A stretch of 64,000 bases of DNA. Origin: Pseudomonadota bacterium. Lineage in GTDB: Bacteria > Pseudomonadota > Alphaproteobacteria > Rhizobiales > Xanthobacteraceae. Position numbers and translations under genes: made by a program. A model generated the notes under the pieces. That model had not been told where the DNA came from. It made no database searches and was given only the letters and a program-made list of their open reading frames with translations. The stretch is taken from NCBI GenBank assembly GCA_023451825.1, contig JAEXYA010000025.1:81571-145570 (forward strand), read 5' to 3'. Shown here one piece after another: positions 42,655 to 52,029 of this stretch (positions are counted from its first letter, which is position 1; each line of letters opens with the position of its first letter).

Positions 42655-44481
42655 ATGTGCGGCATTGTCGGAATTCTGGGGCGTCAGCCGGTCGCCGAGC
42701 AGATCGTGGATTCGCTGAAGCGACTTGAATATCGGGGCTACGATTCCGCTGGCGTCGCGACGCTGGAAAACGGTGAGGTCACGCGCCGGCGTGCCGAAGG
42801 CAAACTGAAGAATCTCGAAGCCAAGCTCGGCAAGCAACCGCTGGCTGGCCATGTCGGTATCGGTCACACGCGCTGGGCCACCCACGGCAAACCCACCGAA
42901 GCCAACGCGCATCCCCATGCCGCCGACGGCGTTGCCGTCGTGCATAACGGAATTATCGAGAATTTCCGTGAATTGCGGATCGAACTCGAAAAGCAAGGCG
43001 CCGTGTTCGCCAGCGAGACCGACACGGAAGTCGTCGCGCATCTGGTCAACGCCTTCGTCAAGCAGGGTGCATCACCGGTCGATGCGGTAAAGCAGGCGCT
43101 GCCGCGTCTGAAGGGCGCATTCGCGCTGGCCTTCGTTTTCAGGGGACACGACGACCTTATGGTCGGTGCCCGTAAAGGCTCGCCGCTCGCGGTGGGTTTT
43201 GGTGACGGCGAAATGTATCTCGGCTCCGACGCGATCGCGCTCGCGCCGCTGACCGACGATGTTTGTTATCTCGAAGATGGCGACTGGGTCGTGATGACCC
43301 ACAAAGGTTGCGAGATTTTCGACGAAAGCAATGCCCCCGCCAAGCGCGACGTACTGAAGTCTGGCGCGTCGGCCTTCATGGTCGACAAGGCGAATTATCG
43401 CCACTTCATGGCCAAGGAAATCCACGAGCAGCCAGAAGTCGTCGGGCACACGCTGGCGCGCTATGTCGATATGGCCAGTGAGCGGATTGCGCTGCCGTCT
43501 GAACTGCCCTTCGATTTTAAGAACATTCAGCGCATTTCGATCGCCGCCTGCGGCACTGCGAGTCTTGCCGGCTGGGTCGCGAAATACTGGTTCGAGCGCT
43601 TTGCGCGCCTGCCTGTCGAGGTCGATGTCGCTTCCGAATTCCGGTACCGCGAAGCGCCGGTGCGGAAGGGCGACCTCGCAATCTTCATTTCGCAATCGGG
43701 TGAAACTGCCGACACGCTGGCGGCGCTCCGTTATGCCAAAGCCGAAGGCATGCATACGCTCGCAGTGGTCAATGTGCCGACATCGACGATCGCCCGCGAA
43801 AGCGAGACGGTGATGCCGACCCTGGCCGGTCCCGAGATTGGCGTTGCCTCGACCAAGGCTTTCACTTGTCAGTTGATGACGTTAGCCGCGTTGGCCGTTG
43901 CCGCTGGCAAGGCGCGGGGCGAATTGTCGGATGCAGATGAAGCAAAGCTGGTACATGGCCTGATCGAGATTCCGCGTTTGATGACGGAAGCCTTGTCCCA
44001 CGAGCATGAGATCGAGAAACTGGCCCGCGACATCGCCAAGTCGCAGGACGTGCTCTATCTCGGCCGCGGCACCAGCTACCCGCTGGCCCTGGAAGGCGCG
44101 CTGAAGCTGAAAGAGATCTCCTATATCCATGCTGAGGGCTATGCCGCAGGCGAGCTCAAGCATGGCCCGATCGCCCTGATCGACGAGAAGATGCCCGTGG
44201 TCGTGATCGCGCCCTATGATCGGGTGTTCGACAAGACCGTTTCCAACATGCAGGAAGTGGCCGCACGTGGCGGCCGTATCATCCTGATGACGGATGCCAA
44301 GGGGGCTGAAGAAGCGACGGTGGACTCCATGGTCACCATCGTGATGCCGGACATGGCCTCGGCCTTCACGCCGCTGGTCTATGCGGTGCCGGTGCAACTG
44401 CTCGCCTATCACACCGCCGTGGTGATGGGCACCGATGTGGATCAGCCGCGAAACCTGGCGAAATCGGTGACAGTGGAATAG
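42655..44481 (+). CDS. glmS: Glutamine--fructose-6-phosphate aminotransferase (isomerizing)
   Basis: A 608-residue enzyme making glucosamine-6-phosphate from fructose-6-phosphate and glutamine. The N-terminus MCGIVGILGRQPVAEQI has the nucleophilic Cys exposed after Met removal; the class II amidotransferase continues with GIGHTRWATHGKPTEANAHP. Two SIS sugar-binding domains follow (ISIAACGTASLAGWVAKYWF; FISQSGETADTLAALRYAK; VLYLGRGTSYPLALEGALKL), and the end DQPRNLAKSVTVE is the conserved C-terminus. Length is normal. No glmS ribozyme is visible upstream, as expected outside Gram-positives. Confidence 0.97.
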   Translation: MCGIVGILGRQPVAEQIVDSLKRLEYRGYDSAGVATLENGEVTRRRAEGKLKNLEAKLGKQPLAGHVGIGHTRWATHGKPTEANAHPHAADGVAVVHNGIIENFRELRIELEKQGAVFASETDTEVVAHLVNAFVKQGASPVDAVKQALPRLKGAFALAFVFRGHDDLMVGARKGSPLAVGFGDGEMYLGSDAIALAPLTDDVCYLEDGDWVVMTHKGCEIFDESNAPAKRDVLKSGASAFMVDKANYRHFMAKEIHEQPEVVGHTLARYVDMASERIALPSELPFDFKNIQRISIAACGTASLAGWVAKYWFERFARLPVEVDVASEFRYREAPVRKGDLAIFISQSGETADTLAALRYAKAEGMHTLAVVNVPTSTIARESETVMPTLAGPEIGVASTKAFTCQLMTLAALAVAAGKARGELSDADEAKLVHGLIEIPRLMTEALSHEHEIEKLARDIAKSQDVLYLGRGTSYPLALEGALKLKEISYIHAEGYAAGELKHGPIALIDEKMPVVVIAPYDRVFDKTVSNMQEVAARGGRIILMTDAKGAEEATVDSMVTIVMPDMASAFTPLVYAVPVQLLAYHTAVVMGTDVDQPRNLAKSVTVE

Positions 44482-44545
44482 GCCGGATTGTCGCAGGTCC
44501 GGCCAAGTGAGTTTGACCGTGATGATTCAAAGGGTTGTGTTCCAT

Positions 44546-44576
44546 TTTCGGACGATCTCGACGGGATCGTCCGAAA
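44546..44576. promoter_or_regulatory. Perfect 12-bp palindrome between glmS and DUF502 gene
   Basis: TTTCGGACGATC at 44546-44557 is exactly mirrored by GATCGTCCGAAA at 44565-44576 around a 7-nt loop. It lies 64 bp after glmS and 95 bp before the next gene. No T-run follows it on the plus strand. It could be a glmS terminator, a processing hairpin or an operator. Confidence 0.5.
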
Positions 44577-44670
44577 GGTGACTTTCCCCGCGCTGGCGAA
44601 TTCCTGCTAGGATATCCATCAAAGGGATGCCGGCGCAGTCGCGCGTCGCCCAAAAGACGCCGAGAGTTTG

Positions 44671-45435
44671 ATGCAGCCCACCGATCTGCCGCCGACACCG
44701 CCTTTGGGTGAACTTCCACCCGACGCCCCGCGGGGCTTCATGGCGCGCATCCGCAATTACTTCCTCACCGGCCTCATCGTGGCCGGGCCGATCGCCATTA
44801 CCTTTTATCTGACCTGGTGGTTCGTCACCTGGGTCGATGCGATCGTCCGGCCGCTGGTGCCCGAGGCCTATCGCCCCGAACAATGGTTGCCTTACGGCAT
44901 CCCGGGCTCCGGTCTGGTCGTCGCTTTCGTGGCGCTGACCTTGCTCGGTTTCCTCACGGCTAACCTGATCGGGCGCTCGTTGGTCGATCTCGGAGAAAAC
45001 CTGCTCGGCCGCATGCCGGTGGTGCGCGCAATCTATCGCGGGCTCAAGCAGGTGTTCGAAACGCTGTTTTCCGGCAACGGGTCGAGCTTCCGGAAAGTCG
45101 GCATGGTCGAGTTTCCGTCACCGGGTATGTGGTCCATCGTGCTGATCTCGCAGCCGCCGAGCATCGAGGTTTCCAGCAAGATTCCAAACGAGGAGGAGCA
45201 CATCTCGGTGTTCCTGCCTTGCGCGCCGAATCCGACCACAGGCTTCTTCTTTTATGTGCCGAAGAGCAAGCTGATCGAGATCGACATGTCGGCGGAAGCC
45301 GCCGCCACGCTGATCATGTCGGCAGGCGTTGTGCAGCCCGGCTCCGATCCGCAAAAGAAGATCGCGGCATTGGCCGAGATGGCGAAGAAGTCGCGCGTGG
45401 CCAGTGTGACCAAGCAGCCGGCCAAAGTCGATTGA
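44671..45435 (+). CDS. DUF502 membrane protein
   Basis: A 254-residue inner-membrane protein with two transmembrane helices (YFLTGLIVAGPIAITFYLTW; GSGLVVAFVALTLLGFLTAN) and a cytoplasmic or periplasmic DUF502 domain with the conserved GRMPVVRAIYRGLKQVFETL, VEFPSPGMWSIVLISQP and VFLPCAPNPTTGFFFYVPKS. DUF502 proteins are widespread but uncharacterised. TTG at 44668 immediately precedes the ATG used here. A 3-TM small gene follows 4 bp later and is probably co-transcribed. Confidence 0.88.
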   Translation: MQPTDLPPTPPLGELPPDAPRGFMARIRNYFLTGLIVAGPIAITFYLTWWFVTWVDAIVRPLVPEAYRPEQWLPYGIPGSGLVVAFVALTLLGFLTANLIGRSLVDLGENLLGRMPVVRAIYRGLKQVFETLFSGNGSSFRKVGMVEFPSPGMWSIVLISQPPSIEVSSKIPNEEEHISVFLPCAPNPTTGFFFYVPKSKLIEIDMSAEAAATLIMSAGVVQPGSDPQKKIAALAEMAKKSRVASVTKQPAKVD

Positions 45436-45439
45436 TCCG

Positions 45440-45742
45440 ATGCGAAGCTGGAAGTCACCGCCATTGGTTTGGGCGGTCATCATTGTCAGCATCCTGGTCA
45501 CGGGCGTGACCGAATTGCGGATCGCCGGCTATGGCCATCCATGGCTCTCGGTGTGGATGGCCTATGCGGCCTTCTTCGTGAACATCGCATGTTCGGGTCT
45601 GGGATTCTCAACGTCCGAGCGGCCGTGGTGGATTGCGAATGCCGTGTTGAGCGTGCTGGCCATCACCTATATCGGTTCGCCGACGATCCCCAGCGCATGC
45701 TGGACGTTTGGTCGGACGTTGGTCGCAAGGCTCGCGGCGTAG
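45440..45742 (+). CDS. Small three-helix membrane protein
   Basis: A 100-residue protein with three hydrophobic stretches (LVWAVIIVSILVTGVTEL, WMAYAAFFVNIACSGLGF and WWIANAVLSVLAITYIG). It starts 4 bp after the DUF502 stop and ends just before a short palindromic repeat shared with the recG 3' end. No family recognised and no strong ribosome-binding site; translational coupling to the DUF502 gene is likely. Confidence 0.55.
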   Translation: MRSWKSPPLVWAVIIVSILVTGVTELRIAGYGHPWLSVWMAYAAFFVNIACSGLGFSTSERPWWIANAVLSVLAITYIGSPTIPSACWTFGRTLVARLAA

Positions 45743-45744
45743 AT

Positions 45745-45783
45745 CTCAGGATGGCCTCGCTCCGCTCACCCCATCCTACCCTG
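45745..45783 (-). repeat. GTAGGATGGG-type palindromic repeat, copy 1 (contains recG stop)
   Basis: Read on the minus strand it starts GGGTAGGATGGGGTGAGCGG and ends CCATCC, forming GGATGG/CCATCC ends. It matches copies at 51883 and 63938. The TAG in GTAGGATGGG is the stop codon of recG. Confidence 0.65.
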
Positions 45784-47881
45784 CGCCGAGCAGCGAAATC
45801 GCTTCGTCACGCTCATACAGATAAAGCAAACAGCGCAGCGCCTCGCCACGTTCACCTGTGAGTTTCGGGTTGTCCTGCAATATCCGCAGCGCTTCATCAC
45901 GGGCTTGCGTGATCAACTGCGCATGGACCTCGGAGCGCGCGATGCGGTAGCCGGGCAGGCCGCTCTGCCGGGTGCCCAGTACATCGCCTTCGCCCCGTAG
46001 CTTGAGATCTTCCTCGGCAATGCGAAAACCATCGGTACTATCCTTGATCACCGTGAGGCGCTTCTTTGCGATCTCGCCGAGAGGTTCGCGATAGAGCAGC
46101 AGGCAGGTGGATGCCTCCGAGCCACGGCCGATGCGGCCGCGAAGTTGGTGCAATTGGGCGAGGCCAAAACGCTCGGCATTCTCGATCACCATGATGGTTG
46201 CGGCAGGGACGTCGACGCCGACTTCAACCACCGTGGTCGCCACAAGGATCTGCGTTTCGCCCGCCGCGAAACGCGCCATCGCGGCGTCCTTCTCCGGCCC
46301 GCGCATGCGGCCATGGACAAGGCCGACCTTATCGCCGAAGCGCTGCTGCAGGCTTTCGAAACGCTCTTCCGCATTGGTCAGTTTTGGACCGTCCATTTCG
46401 GATTCTTCGACCAGGGGCACGATCCAATAGATCAGCTTGCCCGCGTCCACCGCGCGGCCAACGCCATCGACAATCTCCCGGAGGCGGCTTGCCGAGAATG
46501 TCCGCGTCTCGATCGGCTGGCGGCCCGCCGGCTTTTCGCGGAGTTCGGAGATGTCCATGTCGCCGAAGTAGGTCAACACCAGTGTGCGCGGGATGGGCGT
46601 TGCCGACAGCACCAGGACATCCACTGCGTTGCCCTTGTTGGTGAGCGCCAGGCGCTCTCGCACACCAAAACGATGCTGCTCATCGACTACAGCGAGCGCA
46701 AGCGATTTGAAGATCACATCGTCCTGGATCAGCGCATGGGTACCGACGAGAAAGTCGATCTCGCCGTTTTCCAGCCGAGCGAGGATGTCCTTGCGCTCGC
46801 GCCCCTTCTCGCGGCCGGTGAGGATCGCGACGGTGAGGCCCGCGCGCTCGGCGAGTGGCGCAATGGTCTTCACGTGCTGGCGTGCGAGAATTTCTGTCGG
46901 CGCCATGAGTGCGGTCTGCTTGCCGACTTCAGCGACGGCTGCAGCCGCCAGCAGGGCCACCACTGTCTTACCGGAGCCGACATCGCCTTGAAGCAGGCGA
47001 AGCATGCGCACGGGCTGTGTGAGATCGTCGGCGATCGCAGCCGAAGCTTGCTGCTGCGACGGCGTCAGCGCATAGGGAAGGGCATCGATGATCTTCCGGC
47101 GCAGCGCGCCGTCGCCGGCATTGCGATCGCCGGCCGGACGTCGAAGCTGCGCACGCACCAGCGCCAGCGCCAGTTGGCCGGCCAGCAGCTCGTCATAAGC
47201 GAGGCGCGACCAGAACGGGCCATCCGGCAGGATGTCGGTCAGCTCCTGGGGAACATGCACGCGCTGGAGCGCAGCCGCAAAAGATGGAAATTTGCAGCGG
47301 CGGATGACATCGGCGCCGATCCATTCCGGCAAGTCCGGCAGCTTGGTCAGCGCCTGTGCGATCGCCTTGCGCAGAGCGGTGATCGCAAGCCCTTGCGTGA
47401 GCGGATAGACGGCATCGATGCCGGTCAGCTTGGCAAAGCCTTCCTCATCTACCACGCGGTCCGGATGGGTCATCTGCAGCATGCCGTCGAACAGCTGCGT
47501 GGTGCCGGAGACGTACCGCTTCTCGCCCTCGGGCAGCAGCTTTTCGATCTGGCCGGGATAGGTGCGGAAATAGGTGAGGATCACCGTGCCGGTGTCGTCG
47601 GCGCAATAGACCAGATGCGGCGCGCGGGAGCGGCCGGGCGGCGGCGCGCGATGGCGCTGGACGATCACCTCCAGGGTCACCATGGCGCCGATCTCGGCTT
47701 CATTGATCTTCGGCCGCTGGCGGCGGTCGATCACGCTGGCGGGCAGATGCAGCAAGAGATCGACAATGCGTGGAGTCTCGTCGCGGCCGAGCAGGAAGCG
47801 GAATAGCTTTTCCTGCTTGGGGCCGATCCCGGTCATGGCCGTAATCGGCGCAAACAGCGAATTGAGCACTTCTGGGCGCAT
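45776..47881 (-). CDS. recG: ATP-dependent DNA helicase RecG
   Basis: A 701-residue helicase that remodels stalled replication forks and branched recombination intermediates. The N-terminal wedge/OB domain (about 1-240) begins MRPEVLNSLFAPITAMTGIG; the helicase motor shows Walker A GDVGSGKT (about 298-305), motif II VVDEQHRFGV (about 397-406), SATPIPRT, and in the second lobe TTVVEVGVDVP and QLHQLRGRIGRG. The frame stays open upstream to 48490 through the divergent sdhE, which is a shadow; an alternative ATG lies at 47893. It is divergent from sdhE-mfd. Its stop codon is supplied by a dispersed repeat. Confidence 0.96.
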   Translation of the reverse strand: MRPEVLNSLFAPITAMTGIGPKQEKLFRFLLGRDETPRIVDLLLHLPASVIDRRQRPKINEAEIGAMVTLEVIVQRHRAPPPGRSRAPHLVYCADDTGTVILTYFRTYPGQIEKLLPEGEKRYVSGTTQLFDGMLQMTHPDRVVDEEGFAKLTGIDAVYPLTQGLAITALRKAIAQALTKLPDLPEWIGADVIRRCKFPSFAAALQRVHVPQELTDILPDGPFWSRLAYDELLAGQLALALVRAQLRRPAGDRNAGDGALRRKIIDALPYALTPSQQQASAAIADDLTQPVRMLRLLQGDVGSGKTVVALLAAAAVAEVGKQTALMAPTEILARQHVKTIAPLAERAGLTVAILTGREKGRERKDILARLENGEIDFLVGTHALIQDDVIFKSLALAVVDEQHRFGVRERLALTNKGNAVDVLVLSATPIPRTLVLTYFGDMDISELREKPAGRQPIETRTFSASRLREIVDGVGRAVDAGKLIYWIVPLVEESEMDGPKLTNAEERFESLQQRFGDKVGLVHGRMRGPEKDAAMARFAAGETQILVATTVVEVGVDVPAATIMVIENAERFGLAQLHQLRGRIGRGSEASTCLLLYREPLGEIAKKRLTVIKDSTDGFRIAEEDLKLRGEGDVLGTRQSGLPGYRIARSEVHAQLITQARDEALRILQDNPKLTGERGEALRCLLYLYERDEAISLLGAG

Positions 47882-48073
47882 GGATCGACTCATGGAACGA
47901 TAGAAATCGCCGGATACCGCCAGACTTGGCGGCATTTTGGAGCGAAAGCAATCCGCGCAGGCCGGTATTGCGTGGGTGAGGTGCTGACAACGGGGCAGGC
48001 GCTCGCTATATGCACCCGGCCCGGCATGTCCGGGCTTTTGGCGTTTGGTTTTGCGGCTTTGGGATAGGTACGA

Positions 48074-48361
48074 ATGACGGGAACGACACGATCGAGCAAC
48101 GGCCTGGATGATCGCCGCAAGCGGCTTCTGTATCGTTGCTGGCATCGCGGCACGCGCGAGATGGACCTGATCCTTGGTCGCTTTGCGGATGCCGAAATCG
48201 GCATCCTGGCCGATTTGGAACTGACGCAGCTCGAAGCGCTGATCGCCCTTGAAGATCCCGAGCTTTATCCGGCCTTTGTCGGCGATACCCAGCTCGCGCC
48301 GGAATATCACACGCCGCTGTTCGAGCGGATCAAAGAGTTCCGCAACCTGGACAAGGCCTGA
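48074..48361 (+). CDS. sdhE: Succinate dehydrogenase assembly factor 2 / FAD assembly factor
   Basis: A 95-residue protein required to attach FAD covalently to the succinate dehydrogenase flavoprotein. The five-helix Sdh5/SdhE fold shows the diagnostic RGxxE motif (HRGTREMDLILGRF, residues 25-29), then ELTQLEALIALEDPELYPAF. The stop overlaps the mfd start by one base, so it is translationally coupled with mfd; the sdhE-mfd link opposite recG is common in Rhizobiales. Confidence 0.93.
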   Translation: MTGTTRSSNGLDDRRKRLLYRCWHRGTREMDLILGRFADAEIGILADLELTQLEALIALEDPELYPAFVGDTQLAPEYHTPLFERIKEFRNLDKA

Positions 48362-51300
48362 TGAAATCTCCCGTTGCGTCGCCGGCCGCGCAGCTTCTGC
48401 CGGGCAAGGCGCTGACCTTCGCCAATGTAAGCGAGGGCGCTGAGGGCCTGATCGTCGCCGATCTCGCACGTGCTGTTGCCGCCAAGCCAAAGCCGCCGGC
48501 CGTGAGCCTTTGCGTCGTGTGCCGCGATGGTCCGCGCATGCAGCAGCTCGCCCGCGCGCTGGGATTCTTCGCGCCCGACCTGCCGGTGCTGCAATTCCCG
48601 GCCTGGGATTGTCAGCCCTATGATCGCGTTTCTCCCTTTGCCGGCGTTCTCGCGCAGCGCATGACCGCGCTGGCGCAGTTGTCGCGCCTCACCGGCAGCG
48701 ACAAGCCGATGATCGTGCTGACCACGGTGAATGCCATGGTCCAGCGGGTGCCGACACGCGACATGGTCGCGTCGCAGGCGCTATCGGTGGCGCCGGGCAA
48801 TGTGGTTCCGATGGACAACATCGTCGCCTGGCTCGAGCACAATGGCTACAACCGTTCCTCGACGGTGCGCGAGCCCGGTGAATATGCCGTGCGCGGCGGC
48901 ATCCTCGATCTGTTTCCGGCCGGGCTCGAAATGCCGGTGCGTTTCGATTTCTTCGGCGACAGCCTGGAATCGATCCGCACCTTCGACGCCGAGACCCAGC
49001 GCACCGAGCTCACCATGCGTGGGCTCGATCTCGTGCCGGTGTCCGAATTCCAGCTCATCACCGAAACCATTCGCCGCTTCCGGATGGGCTATGTCGCCGA
49101 ATTTGGTGCGCCGGAGCGCGACGACCAGCTCTATGAGGCCGTCAGCGAAGGTCGCCGGCATCCCGGCATGGAACATTGGCTGCCGTTGTTCCAGGAGAAG
49201 ATGGACACGCTGTTCGATTATTTCGATCGCACGCCCATCGTGATGCAGCCGTCTGCGGAAGATGCGGCCAGCGAGCGCTTCAAGCAGATCCAGGACTATT
49301 ACGAAGCCCGCAGGGACGCCATGGGCATGGCGGGCGGCGGCACCATCTACAAGCCGTTGCCGCCGGACAGGCTCTATCTCACCGAAGACGAATGGCAGAA
49401 GCGGTTGCGTGAGACAGCGGTCGCGCGCTTGTCGCCATTTGCCGTGCCGGAAGGCACTGCCGACACTGTGGATGCCGGCGCAAAACAGGGACGCAACTTT
49501 GCGCCGGAGCGCGCGGACACGTCGGTGAATGTGTTCGAACGCGTCGTCGCCCATATCCAGTCGCTGCAATCCGTGCGCAAGAAAGTCGTCGTCGCGCTGT
49601 GGAGCGAAGGCTCCCGCGACCGCATGGCGAGCATGCTCAAGGATCACAAGCTGCTCAATCTGCAGATGGTGAATTCCTGGCGCGCCGTGAACGCGGTGCC
49701 GCGCAACGAAGCCTCGCTCGCCGTGGTCGGCATGGAGTCGGGTTTTGAGACCGACAATGTCGCTGTCATCAGCGAGCAGGATATTCTCGGCGATCGTTTG
49801 GTGCGGCCGCGCAAGGCCAGCCGCAAGCTCGACAATTTCATCTCGGAAGTCACGTCGCTTTCGGCCGGCGATATCGTGGTCCATGTCGAGCACGGCATCG
49901 GCCGCTTCGTTGGTCTGCAGACGCTGGAAGTCGGCGGCGCGCCGCATGACTGTCTCGAATTGCGTTATGCCAATGAGACAAAACTCTATCTTCCCGTCGA
50001 AAACATCGAGCTGCTGTCGCGCTACGGCTCCGACCAGACCAATGTGGAGCTCGACAAGCTCGGCGGCTCTGGCTGGCAGGCGCGCAAGGCAAAACTCAAG
50101 AACCGCATCCAGGAGATCGCCGGCGAGCTCATCAAGATCGCGGCCGAGCGGCACCTGCGCGAGACCGAAAAAATCTCGATCCCGCGCGAACAGTATGATG
50201 AATTCTGCGCACGCTTCCCCTACGAGGAAACCGAGGACCAGCAGAACGCTATCGACGCTGCCTTGCACGATCTCGAAAGCGGCAAGCCGATGGATCGCCT
50301 GATCTGCGGCGATGTCGGCTTCGGCAAAACGGAAGTCGCCATGCGCGCCACGTTTGGTGTCGCCATGGAAGGCAAGCAGGTCGCGGTCGTGGTCCCGACC
50401 ACGCTTTTGGCGCGCCAGCATGCCAAGAATTTTGCCGAGCGTTTTCGCGGCTTCCCAGTCAACGTCGCGCAGGCCTCGCGCCTCGTCACGCCTAAGGAAC
50501 TGACGGCGACCAAGAAGGGCCTGGCCGACGGTTCCGTCGACATCGTCGTCGGCACCCATGCGCTGCTCAGCAAGTCCATCAAGTTCAAGGAGCTCGGCCT
50601 TGTCGTGGTCGACGAAGAACAGCATTTTGGCGTGGCGCATAAGGAGCGGCTCAAGCAGCTCCGGGCCAATGTCCATGTGTTGACGCTTTCCGCGACGCCG
50701 ATCCCGCGGACGCTGCAGTTGGCCATGACCGGCGTGCGTGATCTGTCGATCATCGCCTCTGCACCAGTCGATCGTCTGGCGGTGCGCACGTTCGTGGCGC
50801 CGCATGATCCGCTGATGATTCGCGAGGCGCTGCTGCGCGAGCGTTATCGCGGCGGGCAGGCATTCTACGTCGTGCCGCGCATCGACGATCTCGCAGAAGT
50901 GAAGGCGTTCCTCGACAAGCATGTGCCCGAGATGAAGGTCGCCGTGGCCCATGGCCAGATGGCGCCGACCGTCATCGAGGACATCATGTCGGCCTTCTAT
51001 GACGGCAAATACGATATCCTGCTCTCCACCACCATTGTGGAATCCGGCCTCGACATCCCGAATGCGAATACGCTCATCATCCACCGTGCCGACATGTTCG
51101 GTCTCGCGCAGCTCTATCAGCTCCGTGGCCGCGTCGGCCGCTCGAAGCTGCGTGCCTACGCGCTGTTCACGCTGCCGGAGAAGCAGAAGATCACCGCACA
51201 GGCGGAGCGCCGCTTGAAGGTGCTGCAGTCGCTGGAGAACCTTGGCGCCGGCTTCCAGCTCGCCTCGCACGATCTCGACATCCGCGGCGCCGGCAATCTG

Positions 51301-51879
51301 CTTGGCGAGGAGCAGTCGGGCCACATCAAGGAAGTCGGCTTCGAGCTCTATCAATCGATGCTGGAAGAGGCGATCCTCGCACTCAAGTCAGGTATTTCCG
51401 AGCCCATTGCCGATCGCTGGTCGCCAAGCATTACGCTGGGCATGCCGGTGATGATCCCCGACGATTTCGTCGCCGATCTGTCGGTGCGGTTGTCGCTGTA
51501 TCGCCGCCTTGCCGACCTCGACAATGATGAAGACATCGAGAGCTTTGCCGCCGAGCTGCGCGACCGTTTTGGCGTGTTGCCGGATGAGGTGCGCTATCTC
51601 TTCAAGATCGCCGCCATCAAGGCCTATTGCCGTCGCGCCAATGTCGAGAAGGTCGATGCGGGCCCGAAGGGGATGTCGCTGGTATTCCGCGACAACTCGT
51701 TTGCGGAGCCGGAGAAGCTTGTCGCCTTCATCCGCCGCTACGGCAATGCCGCCAAGGTGCGCCCGGATATGAAGGTGGTGTTCCTGCAGGAGTGGGATAC
51801 GCCGGATGACCGCCTTGAGGGCGCCACGGACATCCTCCGCGATCTCGCAAATCTCGCGGAAAACAAGAAGGCTGCGTGA
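48361..51879 (+). CDS. mfd: Transcription-repair coupling factor
   Basis: A 1172-residue ATP-driven translocase that removes stalled RNA polymerase and recruits UvrA. Order: UvrB-like module (about 1-340; AWDCQPYDRVSPFAGVLAQR, YAVRGGILDLFPAG), RNA polymerase-interaction Tudor domain (about 480-560; SAGDIVVHVEHGIGRFVGLQ), RecG-like helicase with Walker A GDVGFGKT (about 651-658) and VVDEEQHFGV (DEEQ about 751-754), the TRG motif region (SHDLDIRGAGNLLGEEQSGH) and a C-terminal autoinhibitory domain. Full length and intact. It is followed within 3 nt by a palindromic repeat. Confidence 0.97.
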   Translation: MKSPVASPAAQLLPGKALTFANVSEGAEGLIVADLARAVAAKPKPPAVSLCVVCRDGPRMQQLARALGFFAPDLPVLQFPAWDCQPYDRVSPFAGVLAQRMTALAQLSRLTGSDKPMIVLTTVNAMVQRVPTRDMVASQALSVAPGNVVPMDNIVAWLEHNGYNRSSTVREPGEYAVRGGILDLFPAGLEMPVRFDFFGDSLESIRTFDAETQRTELTMRGLDLVPVSEFQLITETIRRFRMGYVAEFGAPERDDQLYEAVSEGRRHPGMEHWLPLFQEKMDTLFDYFDRTPIVMQPSAEDAASERFKQIQDYYEARRDAMGMAGGGTIYKPLPPDRLYLTEDEWQKRLRETAVARLSPFAVPEGTADTVDAGAKQGRNFAPERADTSVNVFERVVAHIQSLQSVRKKVVVALWSEGSRDRMASMLKDHKLLNLQMVNSWRAVNAVPRNEASLAVVGMESGFETDNVAVISEQDILGDRLVRPRKASRKLDNFISEVTSLSAGDIVVHVEHGIGRFVGLQTLEVGGAPHDCLELRYANETKLYLPVENIELLSRYGSDQTNVELDKLGGSGWQARKAKLKNRIQEIAGELIKIAAERHLRETEKISIPREQYDEFCARFPYEETEDQQNAIDAALHDLESGKPMDRLICGDVGFGKTEVAMRATFGVAMEGKQVAVVVPTTLLARQHAKNFAERFRGFPVNVAQASRLVTPKELTATKKGLADGSVDIVVGTHALLSKSIKFKELGLVVVDEEQHFGVAHKERLKQLRANVHVLTLSATPIPRTLQLAMTGVRDLSIIASAPVDRLAVRTFVAPHDPLMIREALLRERYRGGQAFYVVPRIDDLAEVKAFLDKHVPEMKVAVAHGQMAPTVIEDIMSAFYDGKYDILLSTTIVESGLDIPNANTLIIHRADMFGLAQLYQLRGRVGRSKLRAYALFTLPEKQKITAQAERRLKVLQSLENLGAGFQLASHDLDIRGAGNLLGEEQSGHIKEVGFELYQSMLEEAILALKSGISEPIADRWSPSITLGMPVMIPDDFVADLSVRLSLYRRLADLDNDEDIESFAAELRDRFGVLPDEVRYLFKIAAIKAYCRRANVEKVDAGPKGMSLVFRDNSFAEPEKLVAFIRRYGNAAKVRPDMKVVFLQEWDTPDDRLEGATDILRDLANLAENKKAA

Positions 51880-51882
51880 CCT

Positions 51883-51962
51883 GTAGGGTGGGCAAAGCGA
51901 AGCATGCCCACCACGCCTTCACGACATGCGATGGTGGGCACGGCGCTTCGCGCCTTTGCCCC
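51883..51962 (+). repeat. GTAGGRTGGG-type palindromic repeat, copy 2
   Basis: It begins GTAGGGTGGGCAAAGCGAAG and its right half (GGTGGGCA...CTTTGCCC) is an imperfect inverted copy, so the 80 bp can fold into one long hairpin. It lies 3 nt after the mfd stop in the mfd direction. Confidence 0.75.
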
Positions 51963-51975
51963 CTGCAATTCTCTC

Positions 51976-52007
51976 AAAAAAAGGCCGCCGACATTGCTGC
52001 CGGCGGC
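51976..52007 (-). terminator. Rho-independent terminator of PRC-barrel gene
   Basis: On the minus strand GCCGCCG (52007-52001) pairs with CGGCGGC (51990-51984) and is followed by CTTTTTTT. It lies 22 bp after the stop of the gene at 52030. Confidence 0.9.
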
Positions 52008-52029
52008 GCTTCGTCCGAATGATCGGCGC

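Noticed and set aside
46145..47806. 553-residue frame antisense to recG
   Set aside because: RecG motifs are complete on the minus strand; the antisense translation has no recognisable domain.
48781..51354. 857-residue open frame antisense to mfd
   Set aside because: The plus-strand mfd has all motifs of its family; the antisense frame is His/Arg/Asp-rich, low-complexity and matches nothing, as expected of shadow frames in high-GC DNA.
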